A stretch of 64,000 bases of DNA from Candidatus Uhrbacteria bacterium (GCA_020854265.1 JADZFU010000003.1:122031-186030), one strand, 5' to 3'; shown: positions 49,426 to 58,331, numbered from the stretch's first letter. Notes: a model not told the origin generated them from the sequence alone. Numbers and translations: made by a program.

Positions 49426-50199
49426 ATGAATAAGAGCTCGGCGAAATTCAGGGATGTGAACGAGTACATCAGCTCGGCTCCAAAGGCAGTTCAAGCGACT
49501 CTGAAAAAAATCCGTACGGTTATACGCAGTGCCGCTCCGGCAGCTGTTGAGGAAATCGCGTACGGCATGCCCGCGTATAAACTTAATGGCAAGCCTCTTG
49601 TCTATTTTGCGGCCTTTGAGCATCACATTGGATTTTACGCGACTCCGAGCGGGCACTCGGCATTCAAGGCTGAATTGGCCAAGTACAAGCAGGGGAAAGG
49701 CTCGGTACAGTTTCCGATCGGTCGGACAATCCCTTTTACGCTTATCCAGAAGATGGTGAAGTACAATGCGGCCAAGCTCCAACCGCTTACAAAAGCGGGC
49801 GGACTCCCAAAAGAAATCCTTGCCTATAACCAACGTCAAAAATCCGGAGACAAAAAAATCTGTGACGTGCTCGCAAAAGCGATTGATCGCGGATTGTCTA
49901 AGGCGGAGCGAAAAGTTTGGCACGCGCATCCTGTGTGGTTTTTAGACGGTAATCCGATTGTCGGCTACTCAAAGTTGAAGGATGGCGTCCGTCTGATGTT
50001 TTGGAGCGGCGCTTCATTTGAAGAAAAAGGACTTTTACCAGGAACGGGAAAATTCAAAGACGCATCCGTGACGTATACATCGGTGGACGAGATTCGCGTG
50101 AGCGATCTTGCGCGTTGGTTGAAAAAAGCAAAAACCATCCAGTGGGACTACAAGAATATCGTGAAGCGTCGTGGAAAACTCGTGAAACTTAACCGATAA
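49426..50199 (+). CDS. Tandem DUF1801-domain protein
   Basis: A 257-residue protein with two DUF1801 (YdhG/frataxin-like) domains. The first spans about residues 10-115 (YISSAPKAVQATLKKI, EEIAYGMPAYKLNGKPLVYF, HHIGFYATPSG). The second spans about 150-250 (WHAHPVWFLDGNPIVGYSKL, GVRLMFWSGASFEEKGLLPG). Single-domain relatives have been linked to intracellular iron handling; that is not proven for this protein. TAGAAT (49407-49412) precedes ATG 49426. It is followed 6 nt later by msrB. Confidence 0.8.
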   Translation: MNKSSAKFRDVNEYISSAPKAVQATLKKIRTVIRSAAPAAVEEIAYGMPAYKLNGKPLVYFAAFEHHIGFYATPSGHSAFKAELAKYKQGKGSVQFPIGRTIPFTLIQKMVKYNAAKLQPLTKAGGLPKEILAYNQRQKSGDKKICDVLAKAIDRGLSKAERKVWHAHPVWFLDGNPIVGYSKLKDGVRLMFWSGASFEEKGLLPGTGKFKDASVTYTSVDEIRVSDLARWLKKAKTIQWDYKNIVKRRGKLVKLNR

Positions 50200-50205
50200 A
50201 ATCCT

Positions 50206-50616
50206 ATGAACAAATTTACCAAAGAGAACATGCCAAAAACGGAGGAGGAGTGGAAAAAAGTACTCACTCCCGAACAGTACGAGGTCCTGCGCGGAAAGGG
50301 GACCGAGCGCGCATTCACGGGCATCTACGACAAAGAGACTTCACCCGGTATTTATCACTGCGCAGCATGCGGAGCCGAGCTGTTCGATTCCAAAGCCAAA
50401 TACGACTCTGGTTGCGGGTGGCCGGCTTTTTTCGCGGCAGCAGCTGGGGACCGTGTAAAATTTCATGACGACACGTCTCACGGCATGAGCCGTATCGAGG
50501 TGACCTGTGCAAATTGCGGGTCGCATCTCGGCCATATTTTTGACGACGGACCGGCCGAGCACGGCGGCAAGCGTTTCTGCATCAACTCCGTTTCGCTTGA
50601 TCTCGAAAAAAAATAA
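50206..50616 (+). CDS. msrB: Peptide methionine-R-sulfoxide reductase MsrB
   Basis: A 136-residue MsrB that repairs oxidised methionine. Two CxxC zinc pairs (CAACG near residue 48, CANCG near 98) and the catalytic Cys in GKRFCINSVSL near 126 are present, with GCGWPAFF in between. Normal length. It likely shares a transcript with the DUF1801 gene. The stop abuts the stop of the convergent helicase gene. Confidence 0.96.
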   Translation: MNKFTKENMPKTEEEWKKVLTPEQYEVLRGKGTERAFTGIYDKETSPGIYHCAACGAELFDSKAKYDSGCGWPAFFAAAAGDRVKFHDDTSHGMSRIEVTCANCGSHLGHIFDDGPAEHGGKRFCINSVSLDLEKK

Positions 50617-51804
50617 CTACTCCTGCCCGATTACGGTCAGTTTTTCGCGGGCTCTCGTCACGGCGGTATAGAGCCAGCGGCGCCACATCTCATCGTCCAT
50701 TTTTTGGAAGCGTTCTTCAAATAGGACGACTTCTTTTGCTTGCGAGCCTTGGGCTTTGTGCACGGTCAGCGCATATCCAAAATCAAAACGGCTGCCCATT
50801 TCTTTGTGTGAAAGCCCGTCGATAGTTTCTTTCATTTTATCCGACATGAATCCATAACGGGATACGAGTCCGTCAAAACGCCGCCCATCTTCCAAAAAAT
50901 CAATACCCATGGAGTACCAATGTTTTCCTTCGGGTTCGCAGGTTTCGACGATCCCTGTCATTCCATTATAAATAGGCAGGCTTTGGGTGTATTCGTTTTT
51001 CAAGCAAACCAATCGGTCGCCGGATTCAGGTTCATCGCTCTCTCGTCCAAGTTTATGCCGCATGGATCGGTTTAGCTCTATGCGCGTCTTATTCCGGCCG
51101 CAGAGCAAAAGCCGGTCATCCGGATCGCGATCCATGATTTCCTCGATGGCGCCATTGATATCGGATGCATCATCCGTAGCCCAAGAGTATTTGCGCACGC
51201 CCTTTCCAAATTTCCCCGAAGGGATTTTTCCGGTTATGCGCACTTCATGCGCGAGCTGGATAATCGGATGTCCCTCGGCTTGTCGGTGAATCCGTTCGAG
51301 CGTAAGATCCGGCTTTTCAAGCAGGTTGAAACTCCCTTCGATAGGCGGGAGCTGGCCATGATCGCCGATTGCGATGACGGGTTTTCCGGCACCCAGCACA
51401 TCAAGCCACAAGCGCTGGTTGAGCATGGAAGCCTCATCCACCACGATCAAATCTGCTTCCACGTCTTTGCTTCTTTGCCAGCCAATGATAGCGCCTTCTT
51501 TATCCATCATCGGCGAGTAGAGGAGAGAGTGGATGGTCCCGCACGTATCGTCTTCATGCAGGGCCTCTCGCTCTTCGAGCGTATTCCTCAAAACTTGGCT
51601 CGCTTTGCCGGTGAATGCACAAAACGCCACGCGCAAATCTTGCTGATTACGTGCCAATACAGCTCGGAGCGCCGCCGCAATGGTTGTTTTGCCCGTACCG
51701 GCATATCCGCCGAGAGTGATAGACGGACTTGAGGGTTTTTTGACCCATTTGAGCAAGGTCTCAAGGGCTTTTGCTTGGTCGCTCGATAACGAAAAATCGG
51801 CCAT
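50617..51804 (-). CDS. RecD/Dda-like SF1B DNA helicase
   Basis: A 395-residue helicase. Walker A is GYAGTGKTT near residues 33-41, motif II is VDEASM, motif III is AIGDHGQLPPIEG, and the UvrD_C_2 part near the C terminus has GYALTVHKAQGSQ and LYTAVTRAREKL. It matches short RecD-like or Dda-like ATPases that act on single-stranded DNA. No nuclease domain is present. On the minus strand TACCAT ends 8 nt before the ATG. The GGAGG further upstream is too far to act as a ribosome-binding site. Confidence 0.92.
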   Translation of the reverse strand: MADFSLSSDQAKALETLLKWVKKPSSPSITLGGYAGTGKTTIAAALRAVLARNQQDLRVAFCAFTGKASQVLRNTLEEREALHEDDTCGTIHSLLYSPMMDKEGAIIGWQRSKDVEADLIVVDEASMLNQRLWLDVLGAGKPVIAIGDHGQLPPIEGSFNLLEKPDLTLERIHRQAEGHPIIQLAHEVRITGKIPSGKFGKGVRKYSWATDDASDINGAIEEIMDRDPDDRLLLCGRNKTRIELNRSMRHKLGRESDEPESGDRLVCLKNEYTQSLPIYNGMTGIVETCEPEGKHWYSMGIDFLEDGRRFDGLVSRYGFMSDKMKETIDGLSHKEMGSRFDFGYALTVHKAQGSQAKEVVLFEERFQKMDDEMWRRWLYTAVTRAREKLTVIGQE

Positions 51805-51834
51805 GAATAGCCATGGTAGCCTCCTTGGCTACGA

Positions 51835-51840
51835 TTGACA
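51835..51840 (+). promoter_or_regulatory. Isolated TTGACA element before 51894
   Basis: A perfect -35 but no -10 at 16-18 nt; TATGGT lies only 12 nt on. It is recorded because similar TTGACA boxes precede most accessory genes. Confidence 0.3.
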
Positions 51841-51893
51841 AAACACATTTTTTATGGTGAAGTTCGACGTCGTTCATTCACACAGGAGTGCGC

Positions 51894-52499
51894 ATGGATC
51901 ATCTGGCTGAGGAGGAGACTCTCCCGAGTCTGTCCGAGCTTTCTGCGGGCTACATTGCCCAGCCTTGGCTCGCCGATGCATTCGACCGTTTCGCCAATCA
52001 TCACCAGCTCTACCTGCGGTATGCAGCCATGGGCCTCGTGCTCAACCGGTTCATGCCGGAAGACGCCCGCATGCGCAAGGAGTTCGTGGACAACGAGTCC
52101 GAAGAGCCCATGAGCGGCCCGGCCGGACGCGTCATGGCATGGCTACGGACCCGCTCAAGCCGCGAGCTCCGCTTCGTCGAGAAAGCGGCCTCCAAGGAGA
52201 TCCTCCGCATGTCGTCTTTGCTCGATACGCTCTACCGGTCCGATTGGCCCGAGCACGAGCTGCTCTCGCTGGCAGTCCAGCGCGAGATCTTCGAAGCGGT
52301 CTTCGTGCTGCTGCGCCGCCGCGGCATGGTCTCGGATCTTTCGCATGCGCTCGCGATTCTCGATGCGGAAGCGCGCAAGCGGCTCGCCCGCGGACGAGGG
52401 AAGGGGAAAGAACCCGTCCTTCATGCCCGCCACATGCCGATGCTCCAGAGCGTTCATGCCACCGGACTCCGTCAGTGGTGGAGCCTTCATCCGGTGTAA
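51894..52499 (+). CDS. Hypothetical protein, accessory class (201 aa)
   Basis: A 201-residue helical, charged protein starting MDHLAEEETLPSLSELSAGY. ATG 51894 has AGGAG 6 nt upstream and is preferred over the GTG two codons earlier. Helices such as DWPEHELLSLAVQREIFEAV fill most of the chain; the last 30 residues are basic. GC-ending codons and a private terminator place it with the other accessory genes. No family recognised. Confidence 0.72.
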   Translation: MDHLAEEETLPSLSELSAGYIAQPWLADAFDRFANHHQLYLRYAAMGLVLNRFMPEDARMRKEFVDNESEEPMSGPAGRVMAWLRTRSSRELRFVEKAASKEILRMSSLLDTLYRSDWPEHELLSLAVQREIFEAVFVLLRRRGMVSDLSHALAILDAEARKRLARGRGKGKEPVLHARHMPMLQSVHATGLRQWWSLHPV

Positions 52500-52506
52500 A
52501 CCGGAA

Positions 52507-52542
52507 CCAAAACCCCTCTGCAACTGCGGAGGGGTTTTATCG
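52507..52542. terminator. Bidirectional terminator
   Basis: AAAACCCCTC and GAGGGGTTTT pair between the convergent genes ending at 52499 and 52544. Confidence 0.85.
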
Positions 52543-52543
52543 T

Positions 52544-53062
52544 TTATGAACTTTTCTTTTGCGTGATCATGCGGCGTATCGTGGTAGCCGCGTCTTCATC
52601 CATACTTTCCATGGCTTTTTTGAAAGCTTTTTTGTTTGATTCTGCCGCCGCACGCTCGGCTTTATACACGTCCGCGTGGCTTTCATCGAGCAAAGCGAGC
52701 TCGCGGCGGCTCTCGGAACGTCCGAGCTCGGCGGTTTCTACGGCCTTCTGACGTGAGGCAAGATCCGTCTGTATCTCTTCAAAGCGCTGCAAATCCGCAA
52801 AGGAGGCATCGCCTATATTCATTTTTTCTTGCAGCGCCGCATACTCTTCATTCACGGTTTTCAGTTCGCGTTTGAGCGCCATGATTTGCTCGGTTTGTTT
52901 GGGAATGACTTCGCTTTCGAGCTCTTTCATGCGGGCCAAGCGCGCGGCAATTTCCTCGGGATCGATAGCCACGCGTCGGCTTTTTTCTACCTTGGCATCA
53001 AGTCCGACTTTTTCTTTTTTGGTTTCGCCAGCTCTCGACAATCCTGCTTCAGGGGTATTCAT
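52544..53062 (-). CDS. Coiled-coil hypothetical protein
   Basis: A 172-residue protein, almost wholly helical and charged, with a long coiled coil from about residue 35 to 130 (ARLARMKELESEVIPKQTEQ, ALKRELKTVNEEYAALQEKM). ATG 53062, 4 nt after the stop of the upstream DUF4230 gene, is chosen; the ATG at 53080 would overlap that gene. No family recognised; it is probably co-transcribed with DUF4230. Confidence 0.7.
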   Translation of the reverse strand: MNTPEAGLSRAGETKKEKVGLDAKVEKSRRVAIDPEEIAARLARMKELESEVIPKQTEQIMALKRELKTVNEEYAALQEKMNIGDASFADLQRFEEIQTDLASRQKAVETAELGRSESRRELALLDESHADVYKAERAAAESNKKAFKKAMESMDEDAATTIRRMITQKKSS

Positions 53063-53066
53063 ATGG

Positions 53067-53663
53067 TTATTTCCATTCAATGATTACATTGGTTCCTGGC
53101 GAGAGAATGCGTACCAGTCTCTGCAGCTCCCCAATACTGACATTCTCGGCGCGCTGTTTGATTTCATCCTTGGATGCTGCCGTTTCTGCAGCGTTTGCGA
53201 GTGCGGTCAGCGCCTCGTTATATCCGTCATTGGGTTCAAGGAGGCGTTTCAAAATGCCTTGCGAGTTTTTGACTTCAATCGGCCCGACCAGACGCGTGTT
53301 AAAGATCTTCGGGCGCGGGACGCGCATCGTGACATTCCCATTCGAGACGGTTACGTCTTGTTCGCTAAGTCCGGAAAGATCCACGCCGACATTTGCTTCC
53401 ATGCTGCCGCGCGCTTCGATTGTTTGGCCGACAAAGAAATCCTTAAACGCGCTCCCGGTTGATTTTTGGATGGTGACAGGCTGGTCAAAAACATAGGTCT
53501 GCGTAACCAGGAATCCTTGGTCGCGCATGGCAGTCAGGATGGATTGGCTCGTAATGGTTGTGGTGATGCCAGCCGGACGAAGCAGCGGCAAAAAAAGCCC
53601 GATCAAAACGCCGAGCAAAACTCCGCTCGCGGCACCGATTGCGACCCAAAGGTATCGTTTCAT
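53067..53663 (-). CDS. DUF4230 membrane-anchored protein
   Basis: A 198-residue protein with an N-terminal membrane segment (residues 5-27) and an exported alpha/beta domain of the DUF4230 type (ILTAMRDQGFLVTQTYVF, then SMEANVGVDLSGLSEQDVTV and VTMRVPRPKIFNTRL). The function of the family is unknown. On the minus strand TACTAT (53670-53675) ends exactly 6 nt before the ATG, so the transcript should be leaderless. Confidence 0.8.
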   Translation of the reverse strand: MKRYLWVAIGAASGVLLGVLIGLFLPLLRPAGITTTITSQSILTAMRDQGFLVTQTYVFDQPVTIQKSTGSAFKDFFVGQTIEARGSMEANVGVDLSGLSEQDVTVSNGNVTMRVPRPKIFNTRLVGPIEVKNSQGILKRLLEPNDGYNEALTALANAAETAASKDEIKQRAENVSIGELQRLVRILSPGTNVIIEWK

Positions 53664-53784
53664 AAGAATATAGTAACATTTTGGCTAAAATAAGGCAAAT
53701 AACGCATTATATACCAGACTTGACTTTTCTATTAAAATATGGCAAGGTTAGCCGTCGCACTTTCATAACAAGGAGTTGAACTCA

Positions 53785-54351
53785 ATGGATGGCAGCCACC
53801 GCACCGATGACCACTATGTGGTTCTGGGTGTGGCGCGCAATGCCACACCCTCGGACATCAAAAAGGCCTTTCGGGCCATTGCTCTCAAGGATCACCCCGA
53901 TCACAACGGAGGGGATTTGGCCGCTTCGGAGCGCTTCAAGCGCGCCCAGCAGGCCTACGCCGTCCTCTCCGATCCTGCGGCTCGCCGCAAGTACGATCGC
54001 GGATTCGAGCCGGTCAACTCGGTCATGGACTTGTTCATGAACCATGCTGGCCGTGCGGTCATGGAATTCGGTTTGCCATCGGCTCCCGCAGCTCCCAAGC
54101 GCGGGCTCGATCTTCGGATCGATGTTCCGGTGCCTACCGCCGTCTACCTTAATGGTGGAACGGTTCCCGTCCGTTACACGGTCGGTGAAACGTCCCATCA
54201 GTTCGTTCTCGAAGTTCCCGCCTTTGCGCACCGCGCGCCATGGGCATGCTTGCGCGGCCTCGGACATCCGGGCCGCAATGGCGCCGAAGCGGGCCATCTC
54301 TGGATTCGTCTGGTCGATCAAGGCAGCAACGCGAAGGGAAGAAAAGGGTAA
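53785..54351 (+). CDS. J-domain protein with short DnaJ C-terminal-like part
   Basis: A 188-residue protein. The J domain (about residues 10-70) has YVVLGVARNATPSDIKKAF, the HPD motif near residue 39 and RFKRAQQAYAVLSDPAARRK. A second part (about 105-180) has strands LDLRIDVPVPTAVYLNGGTV and a GHPGRNG turn similar to the DnaJ C-terminal domain, but the zinc-finger and most substrate-binding regions are absent. It should recruit an Hsp70 to a special client. AAGGAG precedes ATG 53785. It leads an operon with two unknown proteins. TTGACT lies upstream at 53720. Confidence 0.85.
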   Translation: MDGSHRTDDHYVVLGVARNATPSDIKKAFRAIALKDHPDHNGGDLAASERFKRAQQAYAVLSDPAARRKYDRGFEPVNSVMDLFMNHAGRAVMEFGLPSAPAAPKRGLDLRIDVPVPTAVYLNGGTVPVRYTVGETSHQFVLEVPAFAHRAPWACLRGLGHPGRNGAEAGHLWIRLVDQGSNAKGRKG

Positions 54352-54358
54352 TGACGTC

Positions 54359-54841
54359 ATGAGCAAACGAGAGTTCCGTGCCAGTCTCACATCCTACGTC
54401 CGCGAGTCGGGCGAAGACCGCCAGCTGGTCGACCAACGCGGCCGCATGCTCGAAAGCCTGCTGCTGTGTCCGGTGGAGACCGTCCTGCTCATGGAGCAGC
54501 ACGATCTCGCCGCCTTGCTCACCTGCGTCTGCCGTCCGGCGGCCGAGCGGGGCAAGGTCGAGTGCCAGTCCCGCGAGATTCGCGACTTCATCGACGCGAT
54601 CGAGAAGCACGATAGCGGGGAAGGCTTCGAAGCCGAGCTCTGCGATCTGCTGCGCTACGCGCTCAAGGACGGGTCGCTCGCGCACCTCGTCTGGAAGGAC
54701 AACGCATCCGTCGCCGTCACGACCGTGACGTCGGCCATCAAGAACGATGCGCAGGAAGAAGAGACTGCATCGGATCCCATCGAGGAGCCGAACAGCCTGT
54801 TCGATCGCAGGGAAGAGACGCAAGCGGAGGTCGTGAGATGA
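54359..54841 (+). CDS. Hypothetical protein in J-domain operon (160 aa)
   Basis: A 160-residue acidic, helical protein starting MSKREFRASLTSYVRESGED. Cys residues occur in LLCPVETVLLMEQHDLAALL and CVCRPAAERGK. The last 35 residues are disordered and acidic. It begins 7 nt after the J-domain gene and overlaps the next gene by 4 nt (ATGA). No family recognised. Confidence 0.72.
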   Translation: MSKREFRASLTSYVRESGEDRQLVDQRGRMLESLLLCPVETVLLMEQHDLAALLTCVCRPAAERGKVECQSREIRDFIDAIEKHDSGEGFEAELCDLLRYALKDGSLAHLVWKDNASVAVTTVTSAIKNDAQEEETASDPIEEPNSLFDRREETQAEVVR

Positions 54842-55860
54842 GTGAGCACAACAGCAACCAGATCGTTCTCAAGCGCGAGATGCAGAACCCTGCCACGGCA
54901 GGGCTCGTGCTCCGCAAGCTGATCGACCGCCGCGATGCGGACGGCCGCAGGGAGGTGATGAACCTCGTGAAGGCCGATCCTCCGCTCGCCCTCGCCGCGC
55001 TCCAGCACGGCGACGACGTGTTGGGGCTCACGCCCCGCGGATCGGCCGACGTGGCCGAAGAGATCATCGGCGCCATCGGCGACGATCACAAGGCGCGCGA
55101 GCACGTGGGGCAGAACCTCACGAGCGACCGCGTCGCGGAGCTGCTCATGGGCCGCGGCGATCTGCCATCGGCTCTGGTGGACATCGCCACCATCCCGCAG
55201 CTCATCGAGGCGATGCGGCAGGACATCGCGCCCTACAAGGACGCGAACGAAGCCTCCATTCTCGCGCCGCATGCGTCGGCCGAGGTGGTGGTGCTCGATT
55301 CCGACCGCGTCTCGACGCCGGTCGGCACGTCCGACGACGAGGACGACGACGAGGAGGACGCCCTCATCGCGAAGCCCGAAGGGGGCGAAGTCTTCAACGA
55401 CGACGAGGAGGACGAGGAGGAGTTGGTCGGCGACGCCGCCCTGATCAACGATCCCTACCTCAGGCCCGGCGCCTTGCTCATGTTCCGCTCGTGGGCGATC
55501 CGTCTGCGTGACCGCAAGGACTTCGCCGAGATCTTGGACCAGCGCGTCTTCGGACTGCGTACGTTCAAGACCTATCTGCTCCTGTGCTTCTGGGCCGAGT
55601 CCTTCCGACCGGACGATCTCGACGATGTCCCGGACGACTGCTTCGACTCGATCGGTCTCGATCCCGAGGAGGGTCGGACCGAGCTCGCCCGCATCATCAA
55701 GGGCGGTGAGCTCTCCGAGATCGATCTCGACCCGGCCGAGTGGCACGCGGCCAAGGCCGAGTACGGAGCGCGCCAGGATGCCATCGCGCACGCTCCCAAG
55801 ACCATCGACGAGACCGAGCGCGACAAGGCCAAGCAGGCCGCGTCCAAGCTCAACTTCTGA
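54838..55860 (+). CDS. Hypothetical protein with acidic central run (340 aa)
   Basis: A 340-residue protein. Residues 1-140 look like stacked helices (REMQNPATAGLVLRKLIDRR, ALAALQHGDDVLGLTPRGSA). Residues 165-205 contain two almost purely Asp/Glu runs (DDEDDDEEDA and DDEEDEEE). The last 130 residues form another helical region (FAEILDQRVFGLRTFKTYLL). Acidic runs of this kind often keep clients soluble or mimic nucleic acid; this is speculation here. It ends the J-domain operon before a very strong terminator. Confidence 0.72.
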   Translation: MSEHNSNQIVLKREMQNPATAGLVLRKLIDRRDADGRREVMNLVKADPPLALAALQHGDDVLGLTPRGSADVAEEIIGAIGDDHKAREHVGQNLTSDRVAELLMGRGDLPSALVDIATIPQLIEAMRQDIAPYKDANEASILAPHASAEVVVLDSDRVSTPVGTSDDEDDDEEDALIAKPEGGEVFNDDEEDEEELVGDAALINDPYLRPGALLMFRSWAIRLRDRKDFAEILDQRVFGLRTFKTYLLLCFWAESFRPDDLDDVPDDCFDSIGLDPEEGRTELARIIKGGELSEIDLDPAEWHAAKAEYGARQDAIAHAPKTIDETERDKAKQAASKLNF

Positions 55861-55863
55861 ACT

Positions 55864-55912
55864 GAAGCCCGGTCCGATATCCGCCACAAGCGGAATCGGA
55901 CCGGGTTTTCTC
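55864..55912 (+). terminator. Terminator of the J-domain operon
   Basis: CCCGGTCCGAT(a)TCCGC pairs with GCGGA(a)TCGGACCGGG around CACAA, followed by TTTTCTCC. Confidence 0.93.
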
Positions 55913-56003
55913 CTATCTATTGGATTATCCGCTTCGTATCGATACTCGTTATTCGAGACGCGACGAAGTGGGTCATTCAAAACCCGAACATGAAAGGAGA
56001 GCC

Positions 56004-57980
56004 ATGCTCTCAACTGGTACTGACATCGTTCTGCGCCCGTACGATCCCTCCGAGAACTTCATCGGACGTACGCCGTTCGAAAGGTTCATGATCGGGCTCG
56101 GCAAGCGCTACCGCGCCAACGCCAAGTCCATGTCATCGGCGGCGGAATGGACCGCCTTTCCGTACGAGCAGGCCGTCGCCGACGGACTCTGGCTCGTCTT
56201 CATCCGGACATCCGAACGTCTGGGTCTCAAGCTCACGACGTCCGATCATGTCATGCGCGACATCGCGCCGCGCGTGAATCGCGTCCTAAACAGCGCCTTC
56301 CACTTCGTCTACCAAAACGTGGACGAGGCGGTCGACGCGTTCGAATCGCGGGTCGTCCGGTCCGTGCAAAACACGGATGGGGCATCTCCCGCTTCCGATG
56401 CCTGGGCGCTCGAATCCGCACGGTTTTTCGCAGACATTCTGCGGGCCGCCAATGAAACGGCGGCGCTGATTCAGCGGCTCGCGAGAAAGTACCACAAGCT
56501 CAATACCATCCGGCCACTGGCCGGGATCGAAAAGTCGATGTCGGTCTTGTCGGGGATCACCGACAACAGCCATCTTCTCGATCATGTCATCGGGCCGATC
56601 AGCCTGGGACACGAAACGGACCGATTGGCCAATCGGGATGATGCGCTACACGTCATCCGCGATCTCAAGCTCGATCTTCGGCAGGTCCGAAAGTTCAAGA
56701 CCTTGCCGTATCGGCTGAACAAGGTGCCGGAGCAGGCATATCCGGACGAGCCGTTCGCCGTCAGCAAGCAGTGGATCAATACCCAGCTGCTTTTGGCCTT
56801 GTGCGGTGCGCCGGTAGATGCCGAACTGGTCACCGGCAAGCAGTACATGGCCGGCCTGTTCGCGCTCAAGAAGCTCGATACCGAAGAGGCGATCGAGCGT
56901 TTCTTGGCTCGGATGAATACGCGCGGTATGGATCAGTCCGACCAGGGCTGGCTCCGTCCGGTGATTGCTGATCGTGTGGACATGATGCGGAGTTGGAGTT
57001 CGCGCCAGCTCGATCTCTCCAACCGAAACCACTTGCTGATCGATTTGTTCAATGAGCAGATCGACATCGAAAATACGTGGGTATCCGACACGGATGTGGA
57101 CTCGGCCATGGTCTTTGCGGAGCAAGCAGGGATCAACGCCGCAAGGCGTGCCGTCATCAAGCAGGACTGGCTGAGTTTCACGCGGGACATCCTCGAGGAC
57201 CATCTCGAGCAAGGAACGCTCACCACGGCCGACGTGGCGGCGAATCTTGGCCGGCTCGATACAAGTGTTGCCGAAGGCATGCTTCCGCACCTGATGGCGC
57301 GTAAGGACTTCGACAAAAAGTCCTTCCGACGGCTCGTCGATGCGGGATTCGTCGAGCTCGGCAGCGATGTCGGGTTCCGTTACCGTGACTGGCTGACGCA
57401 AGAGGAGCTCGCCGAGCACTTGGGTGGAATCCTTTCGAGCGTCTTGATCAACAAGCACGCGGAGAAGTACTCCCTCCAGGTCTACGAGATGCTCCGCAAG
57501 ATTCCCGTAGCGACAGTCAGGAAGGCACTCATCGACGACGTGCACGGTCGTGTTCACGGCATGATTCTGCGCGAAGAGCTCGAAGCGGACGACCTTCGCA
57601 TACAGGAGATGGCCAGGATCAAGCGCAAGGCTCGGACAAAAGCCTTCGACCGTATGGTCGGCCGCGAGGCCAGCAAGATGTTCGTGCTGGCTTCCGAGGT
57701 CACCATCCGCGAGAAGAGCTACCATCAGCCCGGGGATCCCGATTTTCTCGTGCCTTGGACCGAGCTCCACAAGGCGCCGCATCAAGACAGCGCCTTCCAA
57801 GACTTGAGCAGCAGGCTCGGTCTCGCGCGGTCCACGGTCGCCAAGCTCCTCAAACGCACCTCCGAGGAGGATGTGCTCCGGTGGATCTACGCCGACAGCG
57901 ACCACAAGTCGCTGTCCAAGCTGGTCCGTTCCTATCAGGACTCGCGCGAGGCCTACTACAAGGCCCGCCCGAGCCGTTAA
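56004..57980 (+). CDS. Large hypothetical protein with C-terminal helix-turn-helix-like segment
   Basis: A 658-residue soluble protein, mainly helical. AAAGGAGAG precedes ATG 56004 (MLSTGTDIVLRPYDPSENF), so the longer frame from 55920 is rejected. Residues 270-420 include KTLPYRLNKVPEQAYPDEPF and NHLLIDLFNEQIDIENTW. Near residue 620 SSRLGLARSTVAKLLKR looks like a helix-turn-helix, which would suit DNA binding. No enzyme motif was found. It has its own terminator, and codon use matches the J-domain operon just upstream, so the two units may act together. Confidence 0.7.
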   Translation: MLSTGTDIVLRPYDPSENFIGRTPFERFMIGLGKRYRANAKSMSSAAEWTAFPYEQAVADGLWLVFIRTSERLGLKLTTSDHVMRDIAPRVNRVLNSAFHFVYQNVDEAVDAFESRVVRSVQNTDGASPASDAWALESARFFADILRAANETAALIQRLARKYHKLNTIRPLAGIEKSMSVLSGITDNSHLLDHVIGPISLGHETDRLANRDDALHVIRDLKLDLRQVRKFKTLPYRLNKVPEQAYPDEPFAVSKQWINTQLLLALCGAPVDAELVTGKQYMAGLFALKKLDTEEAIERFLARMNTRGMDQSDQGWLRPVIADRVDMMRSWSSRQLDLSNRNHLLIDLFNEQIDIENTWVSDTDVDSAMVFAEQAGINAARRAVIKQDWLSFTRDILEDHLEQGTLTTADVAANLGRLDTSVAEGMLPHLMARKDFDKKSFRRLVDAGFVELGSDVGFRYRDWLTQEELAEHLGGILSSVLINKHAEKYSLQVYEMLRKIPVATVRKALIDDVHGRVHGMILREELEADDLRIQEMARIKRKARTKAFDRMVGREASKMFVLASEVTIREKSYHQPGDPDFLVPWTELHKAPHQDSAFQDLSSRLGLARSTVAKLLKRTSEEDVLRWIYADSDHKSLSKLVRSYQDSREAYYKARPSR

Positions 57981-57985
57981 CCTGG

Positions 57986-58027
57986 CCCCCCGTAGTCCGC
58001 TTTGCGGATTTTACGGGGGGTTTTTCA
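57986..58027 (+). terminator. Terminator after the 658-aa gene
   Basis: CCCCCCGTA(g)TCCGC pairs with GCGGA(tt)TTACGGGGGG around TTT, followed by TTTTTC. Confidence 0.93.
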
Positions 58028-58089
58028 TACCTTGACGGTCAAGCCGATCTCTGGCACTCTTGGCCCGTTCGAACTGGCGGTCCGTCCAT

Positions 58090-58166
58090 GCCGGCGTAGC
58101 TCAGCTGGTTAGAGCAGCAGTTTTGTAAACTGCAGGTCGCCAGTTCAACTCTGGCCGCCGGCTCCA
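58090..58166 (+). tRNA. tRNA-Thr (anticodon TGT)
   Basis: Acceptor GCCGGCG/CGCCGGC, anticodon stem GCAGT/ACTGC with loop TTTGTAA, encoded CCA. rpmG starts 10 nt later. Confidence 0.95.
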
Positions 58167-58176
58167 CAAAAATTTT

Positions 58177-58329
58177 ATGTCACAAGAAACACTGATAAAG
58201 CTCGAGTGCACTGAGTGCAAAAAGGTTAACTACCACTCGACCAAGAACTCTAAAATCAAGGGCCGCCTTGAGCTTTCAAAGTTCTGCAAGCATTGCGACA
58301 AGCATACCCCCCACAAGGAAACCAAATAA
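58177..58329 (+). CDS. rpmG: 50S ribosomal protein bL33
   Basis: A 50-residue protein starting [20 protein letters not shown] and ending [16 protein letters not shown]. Both CxxC pairs of the zinc-binding form are intact, in contrast to the cysteine-free bL32 at 6403-6690. It directly follows tRNA-Thr; the TAA is followed at once by GG and the TATAAT box of the next gene. Confidence 0.95.
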   Translation: MSQETLIKLECTECKKVNYHSTKNSKIKGRLELSKFCKHCDKHTPHKETK

Positions 58330-58331
58330 GG

